A DNA stretch of 64,000 nucleotides from Ptiloglossa arizonensis (lineage: Eukaryota > Arthropoda > Insecta > Hymenoptera > Colletidae): positions 248,001-312,000 of the forward strand of contig NW_027478920.1 in assembly GCF_051014685.1 (NCBI RefSeq), read 5' to 3'. Both the position numbers and the translations under genes were made by a program. The notes under the pieces are model-generated. The model was given only the letters and a program-made list of their open reading frames with translations. It did not search any database and was not told where the DNA came from. Of this stretch, positions 14,001-28,054 are shown piece by piece. Every line of letters begins with the position of its first letter. The stretch's first letter is position 1.

Positions 14001-16969
14001 GCCTAGGGGCAAAATACACATACCCTTGTAATCGGGAGAGTTTCTACTTTCAGATGCAACAGAAATTTTTCGGATTCGGCAATCTGTTCGCGAGATATGT
14101 GAGTTTGAAGTTAAGGAATGCTTGAGAAACCATCAAAATTTTCGCTGGTCTGATACTCGAAACCAATAATTGGAACGGCCTAGGGGAAAAGTACACACAC
14201 CATTGTAATCGGGCGGGTTTCTACATTCAGATGCAACAGGAATTTCTCGAGTTCGTCAACCCGTTCGCGAGATATGTGAGTTTGAAGTTAAGGAATGGTT
14301 GAGAAACCATCAATATTGTCGCGAGTCTGATACTCGAAACCAACAACTACAAAGGCTTGGGGGAAAAATTCACATACCATTGTAATCGGGAGAGTTTCTA
14401 CTTTCGGATGCAACAGAAATTTTTTCGGATTCGTCAATGCGTTCGCGAAATATCGGAGTTTGGAGTTAAGAGATGGTTGAGAAACCATCAAAATTTTCGC
14501 AATTCTAATGCTAGAAACGAAAAACTGGAATGGCCTAGGGGAAAAGTATACAAACCTATGTAATCGGGCGAGTTTCTACTTTCAGATGCAACAGGAATTT
14601 CTCGAGTTAGCCAATCCGTTCCCGAGGTATGGGAGTCTGAAGTTAAGGAATGGTTGAGAAACCAACAAAGTTTTCGCAAATTTGATACTCGAAACCATTA
14701 ACTGGAATGCCCTAGGGGAAAAGTACACAGACCATTTTAATCGAGCGTGCTTCTACTTTCAGAAGCAACAGGAATTTCTCGAGTTCGTCAATCCGTTCGC
14801 GAGATATGGGAGTTTGAAGTTAAGGAATGGTTGAGACCACCATCAAAATTTTCGCATTTCTGATGCTAGAAACGAAAAACTGGAATGACCTAGCGGAAAA
14901 GTACACAAACCATTCTAATCGGTTGAGTTTCTACTTTCAGATGCAACAGGAAATAATCGAGTTCGTCAATCCGTTCGCGAGATATGGGAGTTGGAAATTA
15001 AGGAATGCTTGAGAAACCATCAAAATTGTCTTAAGTCTGATACGCGAAACCAATAACTACAATGGCCTAGGGCAAAAATACACATACCATTGTAATCGGG
15101 CGAGTTTCTGCTTTCAGATGCAATAGGAAATTCTGGAGTTCGTCAATCTGTTCGCGAGATATGGGAGTTTGAAGTTACGGAATGTTTGAGAAACCATCAA
15201 AATTTTCGCTGGTCTGATACTCGAAACCTATAACTGGAATGGCCTAGGGGAAAAGTACATACACCATTGTAATCGGGCGAGTTTCCACTTTCAGATGCAA
15301 CAGGAATTTCTCGAGTTCGCCAATCCGTTCGCGAGGTATGGGAGTTTGAAGTTAAGGAATGGTTGAGAAACCATAAAAATTTTCGCATGTCTGATACTCG
15401 AAACCAATAACTACTATGGCCTAGGGCAAAAATACACATACCGTTGTAATCGGACGAGTTTCTGGTTTCAGATGCAACAGGAATTTCTCGAGTTCGTCAG
15501 CCGTTCGCGACATATGGGAGTTTGAAGTTAAGGAATGGTTGAGAAACCATCAAAATTTTCGCAAGTCTGATACTCGAAACCAATAACTGGAATGGCCTAG
15601 GGGAAAAGTACACACACCGTTGTAAAGGGGCGAGTTTCTACTTTCAGATGCAACAGGAATTTCCGGAGTTCGTCAATCCGTTCGCGAGATATGGGAGTTT
15701 GAAGTTAAGGAATGGTTGAGAAAGCATTAAAATTTTCGCATTTCTGATGCTAGAAACGAATAACTGGAATGACCTAGCGGAAAAGTACACACACCATTCT
15801 AATCGGTCGAGTTTCTACTTTCAGATGCCACAGGAAATAATCGAGTTCGTCAATCCGTTCGCGAGATATGGGAGTTAGAAGTTAAGGAATGCTTGAGAAA
15901 CCATCAAAATTTTCGCAAGTCTGATACTCGAAACCAATAACTACTATGGCCTAGGGCAAAAATACACATGCCGTTGTAATCGGGAGAGTTTCTTCTTCCA
16001 GTTGCAATGGGAATTTCTCGAGTTCGTCAACCCGTTCGCGAGGTATGGGAGTTTGAAGTTAAGGTATGGTTGAGAAACCATCAAAATTTTGGCAAGTCTG
16101 ATATTCGAGACCAATGACTACTATGGCCTAGGGCAAAAATACACATAGCTTTGTAATCGGGCGAGTTTCTACTTTCAGATGCAACAGGAATTTCTCGAGT
16201 TCCTCAATCCGTTCGCGAGATATTGGAGTTTGAAGTTAAGGAATGCTTGAGAAACCATCAAAATTTTCGCAAGTCTGATACGCGAAACCAATAACTACAA
16301 TGGCCTAGGGCAAAAATACACATACCGTTGTAATCGGGCGAGTTTCTGCTTTCAGAACGCAATAGGAAATTCTGGAGTTCGTTAATCTGTTCGCGAGATA
16401 TGGGAGTTTGAAGTTACGGAATGTTTGAGAAACCATCAAAATTTTCGCTGGTCTGATACTCGAAACCTATAACTGGAATGGCCTAGGGGAAAAGTACACA
16501 CACTGTTGTAATGGGGCGAGTTTCTGCTTTCAGATGCAACAGGAATTTCTTGAGTTCGTCAATCCGTTCGCGAGATGTGGGAGTTTGAAATTAAGGAATG
16601 GTTGAGAAACCAACAAAATTTTCGCAAGTCTGATACTCGAAACCAATAACTACTACGGCCTAGGGCAAAAATACACATACCATTGTAATCGGACGAGTTT
16701 CTGTTTCAGATGCAACAGGAATTTCTCGAGTTCGTCATTCCGTTCGCGAGATATGGGTGTATGAATGTAAGGAATGGATGAGAAACCATCAAAATTTTCG
16801 GTGGTCTGATACTCGAAACCAATAACTGGAATGGCCTAGGGCAAAAATACACATACCTTTGTAATCGGGCGAGTTTCTACTTTAAGATGCAACAGGAATT
16901 TCTCGAGTTCGTCAATTCGTTCGCGAGATATGAGAGTTTGAAGTTAAGGAATGGTTGAGAAACCATCAA

Positions 16970-18300
16970 AATTTTCGCAAGTCTGATACTCGAAACCAAT
17001 AACTGCAATGGCCTAGGGTAAAAATACACATACCGTTGTAATCGAGAGAGTTTGTACTTTCAGATGCACGGAAATTTATCGGATTCGTGAAACCGTTCGC
17101 GAAATATCGGAGTTTGGACTTAAGAGATGGTTGAGAAACCATCAAAATTTTCGCAATTCTGATGCTAGAAACGATTAACTGGAATGGCCACGGGAAAAGT
17201 ACACACCATTTTAATCGGGCGAGTTTCTACTTTCAGACGCAACAGGAATTTCTCGAGTTCGTCAGTCCGTCCGCGAGGTATGGGAGTTTGAAGTTAAGAA
17301 ATGGTTGAGAAACCATCAAAATTTTTGCAAGTCTGATACTCGAAACAAATAACTACAATGGCCTAGGGTAAAAATTCACATACCGTTGTAATCGGGAGAG
17401 TTTGTACTTTCAGATGCACGGAAATTTTTCGCAATCGTCAAACCGTTCGCAAAATATCGGAGTTTGCAGTTAAGAGATGGTTGAGAAACCATCAAAATTT
17501 TCGCAATTCTGATGCTAGAAACGAATAACTGGAATGGCCTACAGGAAAAATACACACACCATTGTAATCGGGCGGGTTTCTACTTTCAGATGCAACAGGA
17601 ACTTCTCGAGTTCGTCAATTCGTTCGCGAGATATGGGAGTTTGAACTTAAGGAATGGTTGAGAAACCATCAAAATCTTCAAAAGTCTGATACTCGAAACC
17701 AATAACTTCAATGGTCTACGGCAAAAATACACATACCATTGTAATCGGGAGAGTTTGTACTTTCAGATGCACGGAAATTTTTCGGATTTGTCAAACCGTT
17801 CGCGAAATATCGGAGTTTGGAGTTAAGAGATGGTTGAGAAATTATCAAAGTTTTCGCAAATCTGATGCTAGAAATGAATAACTGCAATGACATAGGGGAA
17901 AAGTATACTCACCATTGTAATCGGGCTAGTTTCTACTTTCAGATGCAACAGGAATTTCTCGAGCTCGTCAATCCGTTCGCGAGATATGGGAGTTTTAAGT
18001 TCAGGAGTGGATGAGAAACCATCAAAATTTTCACAAGTGTAATACACGAAACCAATAACTACAATGCCCTAGGGTAAAAATACACATACCGTTGTAATCG
18101 GGAGAGTTTGTACTTTCAGATCCACGGAAATTTTTCGGATTCGTCAAACCGTTCGCGATATATCGGAGTTTGGAGTTAAGAGATGGTTGAGAAACCATCA
18201 AATTTTCGCAATTCTGATGCTAGAAACGAATAACTGGAATGGCCTACAGGAAAAATACACACACCATTGTAATCGGGCGGGTTTCTACTTTCAGATGCAA
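16970..18300 (+). repeat. Dimeric HOR block with shortened monomer variant (about 350-353 bp)
   Basis: A distinct variant, GAGTTTGTACTTTCAGAT(G/C)CACGGAAATT, has CACGGAAA where the consensus has CAACAGGAA or CAACAGAAA and is therefore slightly shorter. It appears about every second monomer; its TTTGTAC word lies at 17051, 17401, 17754 and 18107. The spacings of 350 to 353 bp indicate a two-monomer HOR slightly under 2 x 177. The alternate monomers carry GGCCTACAGGAAAAATAC or similar. This short-monomer family was not noticed elsewhere in the array. Confidence 0.7.
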
Positions 18301-21300
18301 CAGGAACTTCTCGAGTTCGTCAATCTGTTCGCGAGATATGGGAGTTTAAAGTTAAGGAATGGATGAGAAACCATCAAAATTTTCGCAAGTCTGATACTCG
18401 AAACCAATAACTACTATGGACCAGCGCAAAAATACACACACCGTTGTAATCGGGCGAGTTTCACCTTTCAGATGCAACAGGAATTTCTCGAGTTCGTCAA
18501 TCCGTTCGCGAGATATGGGAGTTTGAAGTTAAGGAATGGTTGAGAAACCATCAAAATTTTCGCAAGTCTGATACTCGAAACCAATAACTGGACTCGCCTA
18601 GGGGAAAGTAGACACACCATTATAATCGGACGAGTTTCACCTTTCAGATGCAACAGGAATTATTCGAGTTCGTCAATCCATTCGCGATATATGGGAGTTT
18701 GAAATTAAGGAACGGTTGAGAAACCATCAAAATTGTCGCAAGTCTGATATTCGAAACCAATAACTACAAAGGCTTAGGGGAAAAATACACATACCTTTGT
18801 AATCGGGGGAGTTTCTACTTTCAGATGCAACAGGAATTCCTCGAGTTCGTCAATCCGTTCGCGAGATATGGGAGTTTGAAGTTAAGGAAAGCTTGAGAAA
18901 CCATCAAAATTGTCGCAAATCTGATACTCGAAACCAATAACTACAAAGGCTTAGGGGAAAATTACACACACCTTTGCAATCGGGCGAGCTTCTACTTTCA
19001 GATGCAACAGGAATTTCTCGAGTTCGTCAATCCGTTCGCGAGATGTGGGAGTTTGAATTTAAGGAATGGTTGAGAAACAATCAAAATTTTCGGAAGTGTG
19101 ATACTCGAAATCAATAACTGGAACGGCCTAGGGGAAAAGGAAAACACACACCATTGTAATCGGGCAAGTTACTGGTTTCAGATGCAACAGGAATTCCTCG
19201 AGTGCGTCAATCCGTTCGCGAGATATGGGAGTTTGAAGTTAAGGAATGGTTGTGAGACCATCAAAATTTTCGCAAGTCTGATACTCGAAACCAATAACTG
19301 GAACAGCCTAGGGGAAAAGTACACACACCATTGTAATCGGGCCAGATTCTACTTTCAAGTGCAACAGGAATTTCTCGAGCTCGTCAATCCGTTCGCGAGA
19401 TATGGCAGTTTGAAGTTAAGGAATGGTTGAGAAGCCATCAAAATTTTCGCAACTGTGATACTCGAAACCAATAACTGGAATGACCTAGGGGAAAAGTACA
19501 CACACCATTGTAATCGGTAGACTTTCTACTTTCAGATGCAACAGGAAATATTCGAGTGCGTCAATCCGTTCGCGAGATATGGGAGTTTGAAGTTAAGGAA
19601 TGCTTGAGATACCATCAAAATTTTCGCAAGTCTGACACTCGAAACAAATAACTACAAAGCCCTAGGGGAAAAATACACATACCTTTGTAATCGGGCGAGT
19701 TTATACTTTCAGATGCAACAGGAATTTCTCGAGTTCGTCAATCCGTTCGCGAGATATGGGAGTTTGAATTTAAGGAATGGTTGAGAAACCATCATAATTT
19801 TCGCAAGTGTGATACTCGAAACCAATAACTGGAACGGCCTAGGGAAAAAGTACACACACCATTGTAATCGGGCAAGTTTCTGGTTTCAGATGCAAGAGGA
19901 ATTTCTCGAGTTCGTCATTCCGTTCGCGAGATATGGGAGTTTGAAGTTAAGGAATGGTTGAGAAACCATCACAATTTTCGCAAGTCTGATAGTCGAAGCC
20001 AATAACTACCATGGCCTACGGGCAAAATGCACACACCTTTCCAATCGGGCGAGTTTCTACTGTCAGATGCAACAGGAATTTCTCGAGCTCGTCAATCCGT
20101 TCGCGAGATATGGGAGTTTGAAGTTAAGGAATGGTTGAGAAACCATCAAAATTTTCGCAAGTCTCATACTCGAAACCAATATCTACTGTGGCCTAGGGCA
20201 AAAATACGCATACCATTGTAATCCGGCGAGTTTCTGCTTTTAGATGCAACAGGAATTTCTCGAGTTCATCAATCCGTTCGCGAGACATGTGAGTTTGATA
20301 TTAAGGAACGGTTGAGAAATCATCAAAATTTTCGCAAGTCTGATACTCGAAACCAATAACGACAAAGGCTTAGGGGAAAAATACACGTACCCTTGTAATC
20401 GGGCAAGTTTCTACTTTCAAATGCAACAGGAATTTCTCGAGTTCGTCAATCCGTTCGCGAAATATGGGAGTTTGAAGTTAAGGAATGCTTGAGAAACCAT
20501 CAAAATTTTCGCAAGTCTGATACTCGAAACCAATAACTACAAAGCCCTAGGGGAAAAATACACATACCTTTGTAATCGGGCGAGTTTATACTTTCAGATG
20601 CAACAGGAATTTCTCGAGTTCCTCAATCCGTTCGCGAGATATTGGAGTTTGAAGTTAAGGAATGCTTGAGAAACCATCAAAATTTTCGCAAGTCTGATAC
20701 GCGAAACCAATAACTACAATGGCCTAGGGAAAAAGTACACACACCATTGTAATCGGTCGACTTTCTACTTTCAGATGCAACAGGAAATAATCAAGTTCAT
20801 CAATCCGTTCGCGAGATATGGGAGTTTGAAGTAAAGGAATGGTTGAGAAACCATCAAAATATTCGCAAGTCTTATACTCGAAACCAATAACTGGAATGCC
20901 CTAGGGGAAAATTACACACACCATTGTAATGGGGCGAGTTTCTACATACAGATGCAACAGGAATTCCTCGAGTTCGTCAATCCGTTCGCGAGATATGGGA
21001 GTTTGAAGTTAAGGAATGGTTGAGAAACCATCAAAATTTTCGCAAGTGTGATACTCGAAACCAATAACTGGAACGGCCTAGGGGAAAAGTACACACACCA
21101 CTGTAATCGGGCAAGTTTCTACTTTCAGAGGCGACAGGAACTTCTCGAGTTCGCCAATCCGTTCGCGAGGTATCGGAGTTTGAAGTTAAGGAATGGTTGA
21201 GAAACCATCAAAATTTTCGCAAGTCTGATACTCGAAACCTATAACTACTATGGCCTAGGGCAGAAATACACATACCGTTGTAATCGGACGAGCTTCTGGT

Positions 21301-22324
21301 TTCAGATGCAACAGGAATTTCTCGAGTTCGTCAATCCGTTCGCGAGATATGGGAGTTTGAAGTTAAGGAATGGTTGAGAAACCATCAAAATTTTCGCAAT
21401 TCTGATGCTAGAATCGAATAACTGGAATGACCTAGGGGAAAAGTACACACACCATTGTAATCGGTAGACTTTCTACTTTCAGATGCAACGGGAAATAATC
21501 GAGTTCGTCAATCCGTTCGCGACATATGAGAGTTTGAAACTAAGGAACGGTTGAGAAACCATCAAAATTTTCGCAAGTCTGGTACTCGAAACCAATGACT
21601 GGAATGGCCTAGGGGAAAAATACACATACCCTTGTAATCGGGCGAGATTCTACTTTCAGATGCAACAGGAATTTCTCGATTTCGTCAATCCGTTCACGAG
21701 ATATGGGAGTTTGAAGTTAAGGAATGCTTGAGAAACCATCAAAATTTTCGCAGGTCTGATACTCGAAACCAATAATTGAAACGGCCCAGGGGAAAAGTAC
21801 ACACACCATTGTAATCGGGCGGGTTTCATCATTCAGATGCAACAGGAATTTCTCGAGTTCGTCAATCCGTTCGCGAGATATGTGAGTTTGAAGTTAAGGA
21901 ATGGTTGAGAAACCATCAAAATTTTCGCAAGTCTGATTCTCGAAACCAACAACTACAAAGGCTTAGGGGAAAAGTAGACATACCGTTGTAATCGGGAGAG
22001 TTTCTACTTTCAGATGCAACAGACATTTTTCGGATTCGGCAATCCGTTCGCGAGATATGTGAGTTTGAAGTTAAGGAATGCTTGAGAAACCATCAAAATT
22101 TGCGCAAGTCTGATACGCGAAACCAATGACTACAAAGGCCTAGGGGAAAAATACACATACCTTTGTAATCGGGCGAGTTTCTACATTCAGATGGAACAGG
22201 AATTTCTTGAGTTCGTCAATCCGTTCGCGAGATATGGGAGTTTGAAGTTAAGGAAAGGTTGAGAAACCATCAAAATCTTCGCAAGTCTGATACTCGAAAC
22301 CAATAACTACTGTTGCCTAGGGCA

Positions 22325-24962
22325 AAAATACACATACCATTGTAATCGAGCGAGTTTCTGCTTTCAGATGCAAGAGGAATTTCTCGAGTTCGTCAATCCG
22401 TTCGCGAGATATGGGAGTTTGAAGTTAAGGAATGGTTGTGAAACCATCAATATTTTCGCAAGTCTGATACTCGAAACCAATAACAACTATGGCCTAGGGC
22501 AAAAATACACATACCGTTGTAATCGGACGAGTTTCTGGTTTCAGATGCAACAGGAAATAATCCAGTTCGTCAATCGGTTCGCGAGATATGGGAGTTTGAA
22601 GTTAAGGAATGGTTGACAAACCATCAAAATTTTCGCAAGTGTGATACTCGAAACCAATTACTGGAATGGCCTAGGGGAAAAGTACACACACCATTGTAAT
22701 GGGGCGAGTTTCTACTTTCAGATGCAACAGGAATTCCTCGAGTGCGTCAATCCGTTCGCGAGATATGGGAGTTTGAAAATGAGGAATGGTTGAGAGACCA
22801 TCACAATTTTCGCAAGTCTGATAGTCGAAACCAATAACTACTATGGCCTAGGGGAAAAATGCACATATCTTTGTAATCGGGCGAGTTTCTACTTTCAGAT
22901 GCAACAGGAATTTCTCGAGTTCGTCAATCCGTTCGCGAGATATGGGAGTTTGAAGTTAAGGAATGGTTGAGAAACCATCAAAATTTTCGCAATTCTGATG
23001 CTAGAAGCGAATAACAGGAATGACCTGGGGGAAAAGTACACACACCATTGTAATCGGTCGACTTTCTACTTTCAGATGCAACAGGAAATAATCGAGTTCG
23101 TCAATCCGTTCGCGAGATATGGGTGTTTGAAGGTAAGGAATGGTTGAGAAACCATCAAAATTTTCGCAAGTCTGATACTCGAAACCAATAACTGGAATGG
23201 CCTGGGGGAAAAGTACACACACCATTGTAATCGGTCGACTTTCTACTTTCAGATGCAACAGGAAATAATCGAGTTCGTCATTCCGTTCGCGAGATATGGG
23301 TGTTTGAAGGTAAGGAATGGTTGAGAAACAATCACAATTTTCGCAAGTCTGATACTCGAAACCAATAACTACTGTGGCCTAGGGGAAAAATAAACATACC
23401 TTTGTAATTGGGCGAGTTTCTACTTTCAGATGCAACAGGAATTTCTCGAGTATGTCAATCCGTTCGCGAGATATGGGAGTTTGAAGTTAAGGAATGGTTG
23501 AGAAGCCATCAAAATTTTCGCAATTCTGATGCTAGAAACGAATAACTGGAATGACCTAGGGGAAAAGTACACACACCATTGTAATCGGTCGTGTTTCTAC
23601 TTTAAGGTGCAACAGGAAATGATCGAGTTCGCCAATCCGTTCGCGAGATATGGGAGTTTGAAATTAAGGAACGGTTGAGAAACCATGAAAATTTTCGCAA
23701 GTCTGATACTCGAAACCAATAACTGGAATGGCCTAGGGGAAAAATACACATACCCTTGTAATCGGGAGAGTTTCTACTTTCGGATGCAACAGACATTTTT
23801 CGGATTCGGAAATCCGTTCGCGAGATATGTGAGATTGAAGTTAAGGAATGCTTGAGAAACCATCAAAATTTGCGCAAGTCTGTTGCGCGAAACCAATGAC
23901 TACAAAGGCCTAGGGGAAAAATACACATACCATTGTAATCGAGCGAGTTTCTGCTTTCAGATGCAAGAGGAATTCTCGAGTTCGTCAATCCGTTCGCGAG
24001 ATATGGGAGTTTGAAGTTAAGGAATGGTTGTGAAACCATCAATATTTTCGCAAGTCTGATACTCGAAACCAATAACAACTATGGCCTAGGGCAAAAATAC
24101 ACATACCGTTGTAATCGGACGAGTTTCTGGTTTCAGATGCAACAGGAAATAATCCAGTTCGTCAATCGGTTCGCGAGATATGGGAGTTTGAAGTTAAGGA
24201 ATGGTTGACAAACCATCAAAATTTTCGCAAGTGTGATACTCGAAACCAATTACTGGAATGGCCTAGGGGAAAAGTACACACACCATTGTAATGGGGCGAG
24301 TTTCTACTTTCAGATGCAACAGGAATTCCTCGAGTGCGTCAATCCGTTCGCGAGATATGGGAGTTTGAAAATGAGGAATGGTTGAGAGACCATCACAATT
24401 TTCGCAAGTCTGATAGTCGAAACCAATAACTACTATGGCCTAGGGGAAAAATGCACATATCTTTGTAATCGGGCGAGTTTCTACTTTCAGATGCAACAGG
24501 AATTTCTCGAGTTCGTCAATCCGTTCGCGAGATATGGGAGTTTGAAGTTAAGGAATGGTTGAGAAACCATCAAAATTTTCGCAATTCTGATGCTAGAAGC
24601 GAATAACAGGAATGACCTGGGGGAAAAGTACACACACCATTGTAATCGGTCGACTTTCTACTTTCAGATGCAACAGGAAATAATCGAGTTCGTCAATCCG
24701 TTCGCGAGATATGGGTGTTTGAAGGTAAGGAATGGTTGAGAAACCATCAAAATTTTCGCAAGTCTGATACTCGAAACCAATAACTGGAATGGCCTGGGGG
24801 AAAAGTACACACACCATTGTAATCGGTCGACTTTCTACTTTCAGATGCAACAGGAAATAATCGAGTTCGTCATTCCGTTCGCGAGATATGGGTGTTTGAA
24901 GGTAAGGAATGGTTGAGAAACAATCACAATTTTCGCAAGTCTGATACTCGAAACCAATAACT
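22325..24962 (+). repeat. Satellite segmental duplication, 9-monomer spacing (1592 bp)
   Basis: Positions 22325-23370 recur at 23917-24962. Shared markers are AATCGAGCGAGTTTCTGC, GATGCAAGAGGAATT, ATAATCCAGTTCGTCAATCG, TTGACAAACCATC, GAAAATGAGGAATGG and GACCTGGGGGAAAAG. The offset is 1592 because the second copy lost one T in its first monomer (GGAATTCTCGAG near 23970 against GGAATTTCTCGAG). The intervening 23371-23916 belongs to other monomer types. Copies look near-identical otherwise. Confidence 0.85.
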
Positions 24963-27900
24963 GGAATGGCCTAAGGGAAAAGTACACACACCATTGTAAT
25001 GGGGCGAGTATCTACTTTCAGATGCAACAGGAATTCCTCGAGTTCGTCAATCCGTTCGCGAGATATGGGAGTTTGAAAATAAGGAATGGTTGAGAGACCA
25101 TCACAATTTTCGCAAGTCTGATAGTCGAAACCAATAACTACTATGGCCTAGGGGAAAAATACACATATCTTTGTAATCGGGCGAGTTTCTACTTTCAGAT
25201 GCAACAGGAATTTCTCGAGTTCGTCAATCCGTTTGCGACATATGGGAGTTGGAAGTTAAGGAATGGTTGAGAAACAATCAAACTTTTCGCAATCCTGATG
25301 CTAGAAACGAATAACTGGAATGACATGGGGGAAAAGTACACACACCATTGTAATAGGTCGACTTTCTACTTTCAGATGCAACAGGAAATAATCGAGTTCT
25401 TCAATCCGTTCGCGAGATATGGGAGTTTGAAGTTAAGGAATGCTTGAGAAACCATCAAAATTTTCGCAAGTCTGACACTCGAAACCAATAACTGGAATGG
25501 CCTAGGGGAAACGTACACACACCATTGTAATGGGGCGAGTTTCTACTTTCAGATGCAACAGGAATTCCTCGAGTTCGTCAATCCGTTCGCGAGATATGGG
25601 TGTTTGAAGGTAAGGAATGGTTGTGAAACAATCACAATTTTCGCAAGTCTGATACTCGAAACCAGTAGCTACTGTGCCCTAGGGGAAAAATACACATTCC
25701 TTTGTAATTGGGCGAGTTTCTACTTTCAGATGCAACAGGAATTTCTCAAGTATGTCAATCCGTTCGCGAGATATGGGAGTTTGAAGTTAAGGAATGTTTG
25801 AGAAGCCATCAAAATTTTCGCAATTCTGATGCTAGAAACCAATAACTGGAATGGCCTAGGGGAAACGTACACACACCATTGTAATGGGGCGAGTATCTAC
25901 TTTCAGATGCAACAGGAATTCCACGAGTTCGTCAATCCGTTCGCGAGATATGGGAGTTTGAAAATAAGGAATGGTTGAGAGACCATCACAGTTTTCGCAA
26001 GTCTGACACTCGAAACCAATAACTGGAATGGCCTAGGGGAAACGTTCACACACCATTGTAATGGGGCGAGTATCTACTTTCAGATGCAACAGGAATTCCA
26101 CGAGTTCGTCAATCCGTTCGCGAGATATGGGAGTTTGAAAATAAGGAATGGTTGAGAGACCATCACAGTTTTCGCAAGTCTGATACTCGAAACAAATAAC
26201 TACGATGGCCTAAGGGAAAAATACGCGCAGCGTTGTAATCGGGAGAGTTTCTATTTTCAGATGCAACAGGAATTTCTCGAGTTCGTCAATCCGTTCGCGA
26301 GATATGGGTGTTTGAAGGTAAGGAATGGTTGAGAAACAATCACAATTTTCGCAAGTCTGATACTCGAAACCAATAACTGGAATGGCCTAGGGGAAAAGTA
26401 CAAACACCATTGTAATCGGTCGAGTTTCTACTTTCAGATGCAACAGGAAATAATCGAGTTCTTCAATCCGTTCGCGAGATATGGGAGTTTGAAGTTAAGG
26501 AACGGTTGAGAAACCATCAAAATTTTCGCAAGTCTGATACTCCAAACCAATAACTGGAATGGCCTAAGGGAAAAGTACACACACCATTGTAATGGGGCGA
26601 GTTTCTACTTTCAAATGCAACAGGAATTTCTCGAGTTCCTCAATCCGTTCGCGAGACATGGGAGTTTGAAGTTAAGGAATGGTTGACAAACCATCAAAAT
26701 TCTCGCAATTCAGATGCTAGAAACGAATAACTGGAACGACCTAGGGGAAAAGTACACAGACCATTGTAATCGGTCGACTTTCTACTTTCAGATGCAACAG
26801 GAAATAATCGAGTTCGTCATTCCGTTCGCGAGATATGGGTGTTTGAAGTTAAGGAATGCTTGAGAAACCATCAAAGTTTTCGCAAGTCTGATACTCGAAA
26901 CCAATAACTGGAATGGCCTAGGGGAAAAGTTCACACACCATTGTAATGGGGCTAGTTTCTACTTTCAGATGCAACAGGAATTCCTCGAGTTCGTCAATCC
27001 GTTCGCGAGATATGGGAGTTTGAAAATAAGGAATGGTTGAGAGACCATCACAATTTTCGCAAGTCTGATACTCGAAACCAATAACTACGATGGCCTAAGG
27101 GAAAAATACACATAGCGTTGTAATCGTGAGAGTTTCTACTTTCAGATGCAACAGAAATTTTTCGGATTCGTCAACGCGTTCGCGAAATATCGGAGTTTGG
27201 AGTTAAGAGATGGTTGAGAAACCATCAAAATTTTCGCAATTCTGATGCTAGAAACGAAAAACTGGAATGGCCTAGGGGAAAAGTACACAAACCAATGTAA
27301 TCGGGCGAGTTTCTACTTTCAGATGCAACAGGAATTTCTCGAGTATGTCAATCCGTTCGCGAGATATGGGAGTTTGAAAATAAGGAATGGTTGAGAGATC
27401 ATCACAATTTTCGCAAGTCTGATACTCGAAACCAATAACTACTATGGCCTAGGGCAAAAATACACATACCGTTGTAATCGTACGAGTTTCTACTTTCAGA
27501 TGCAACAGGAATTTCTCGAGTTCGTCAATCCGTTCGCGAGATATGGCAGTTTGAAGTTAAGGAATGGTTGAGAAACCATCAAAATTCTCGCAATTCAGAT
27601 GCTAGAAACGAATAACTGAAATGACCTAGGGGAAAAGTACACACACCATTGTAATCGGACGACTTTCTACTTTCAGATGCAACAGGAAATAATCGAGTTC
27701 GTCATTCCGTTCGCGAGATATGGGTGTTTGAAGTTAAGGAATGCTTGAGAAACCATCAAAGTTTTCGCAAGTCTGATACTCGAAACCAATAACTGGAATG
27801 GCCTAGGGGAAAAGTTCACACACCATTGTAATGGGGCGAGTTTCTACTTTCAGATGCAACAGGAATTCCTCGAGTTCGTCAATCCGTTCGCGAGATATGG

Positions 27901-28054
27901 GAGTTTGAAAATAAGGAATGGTTGGGAGACCATCACAATTTTCGCATGTCTGATACTCGAAACCAATAACTACTATGGCCTAGGGGAAAAATACACATAT
28001 CTTTGTAATCGGGCGAGTTTCTACTTTCAGATGCAACAGGAATTCCTCTAGTTC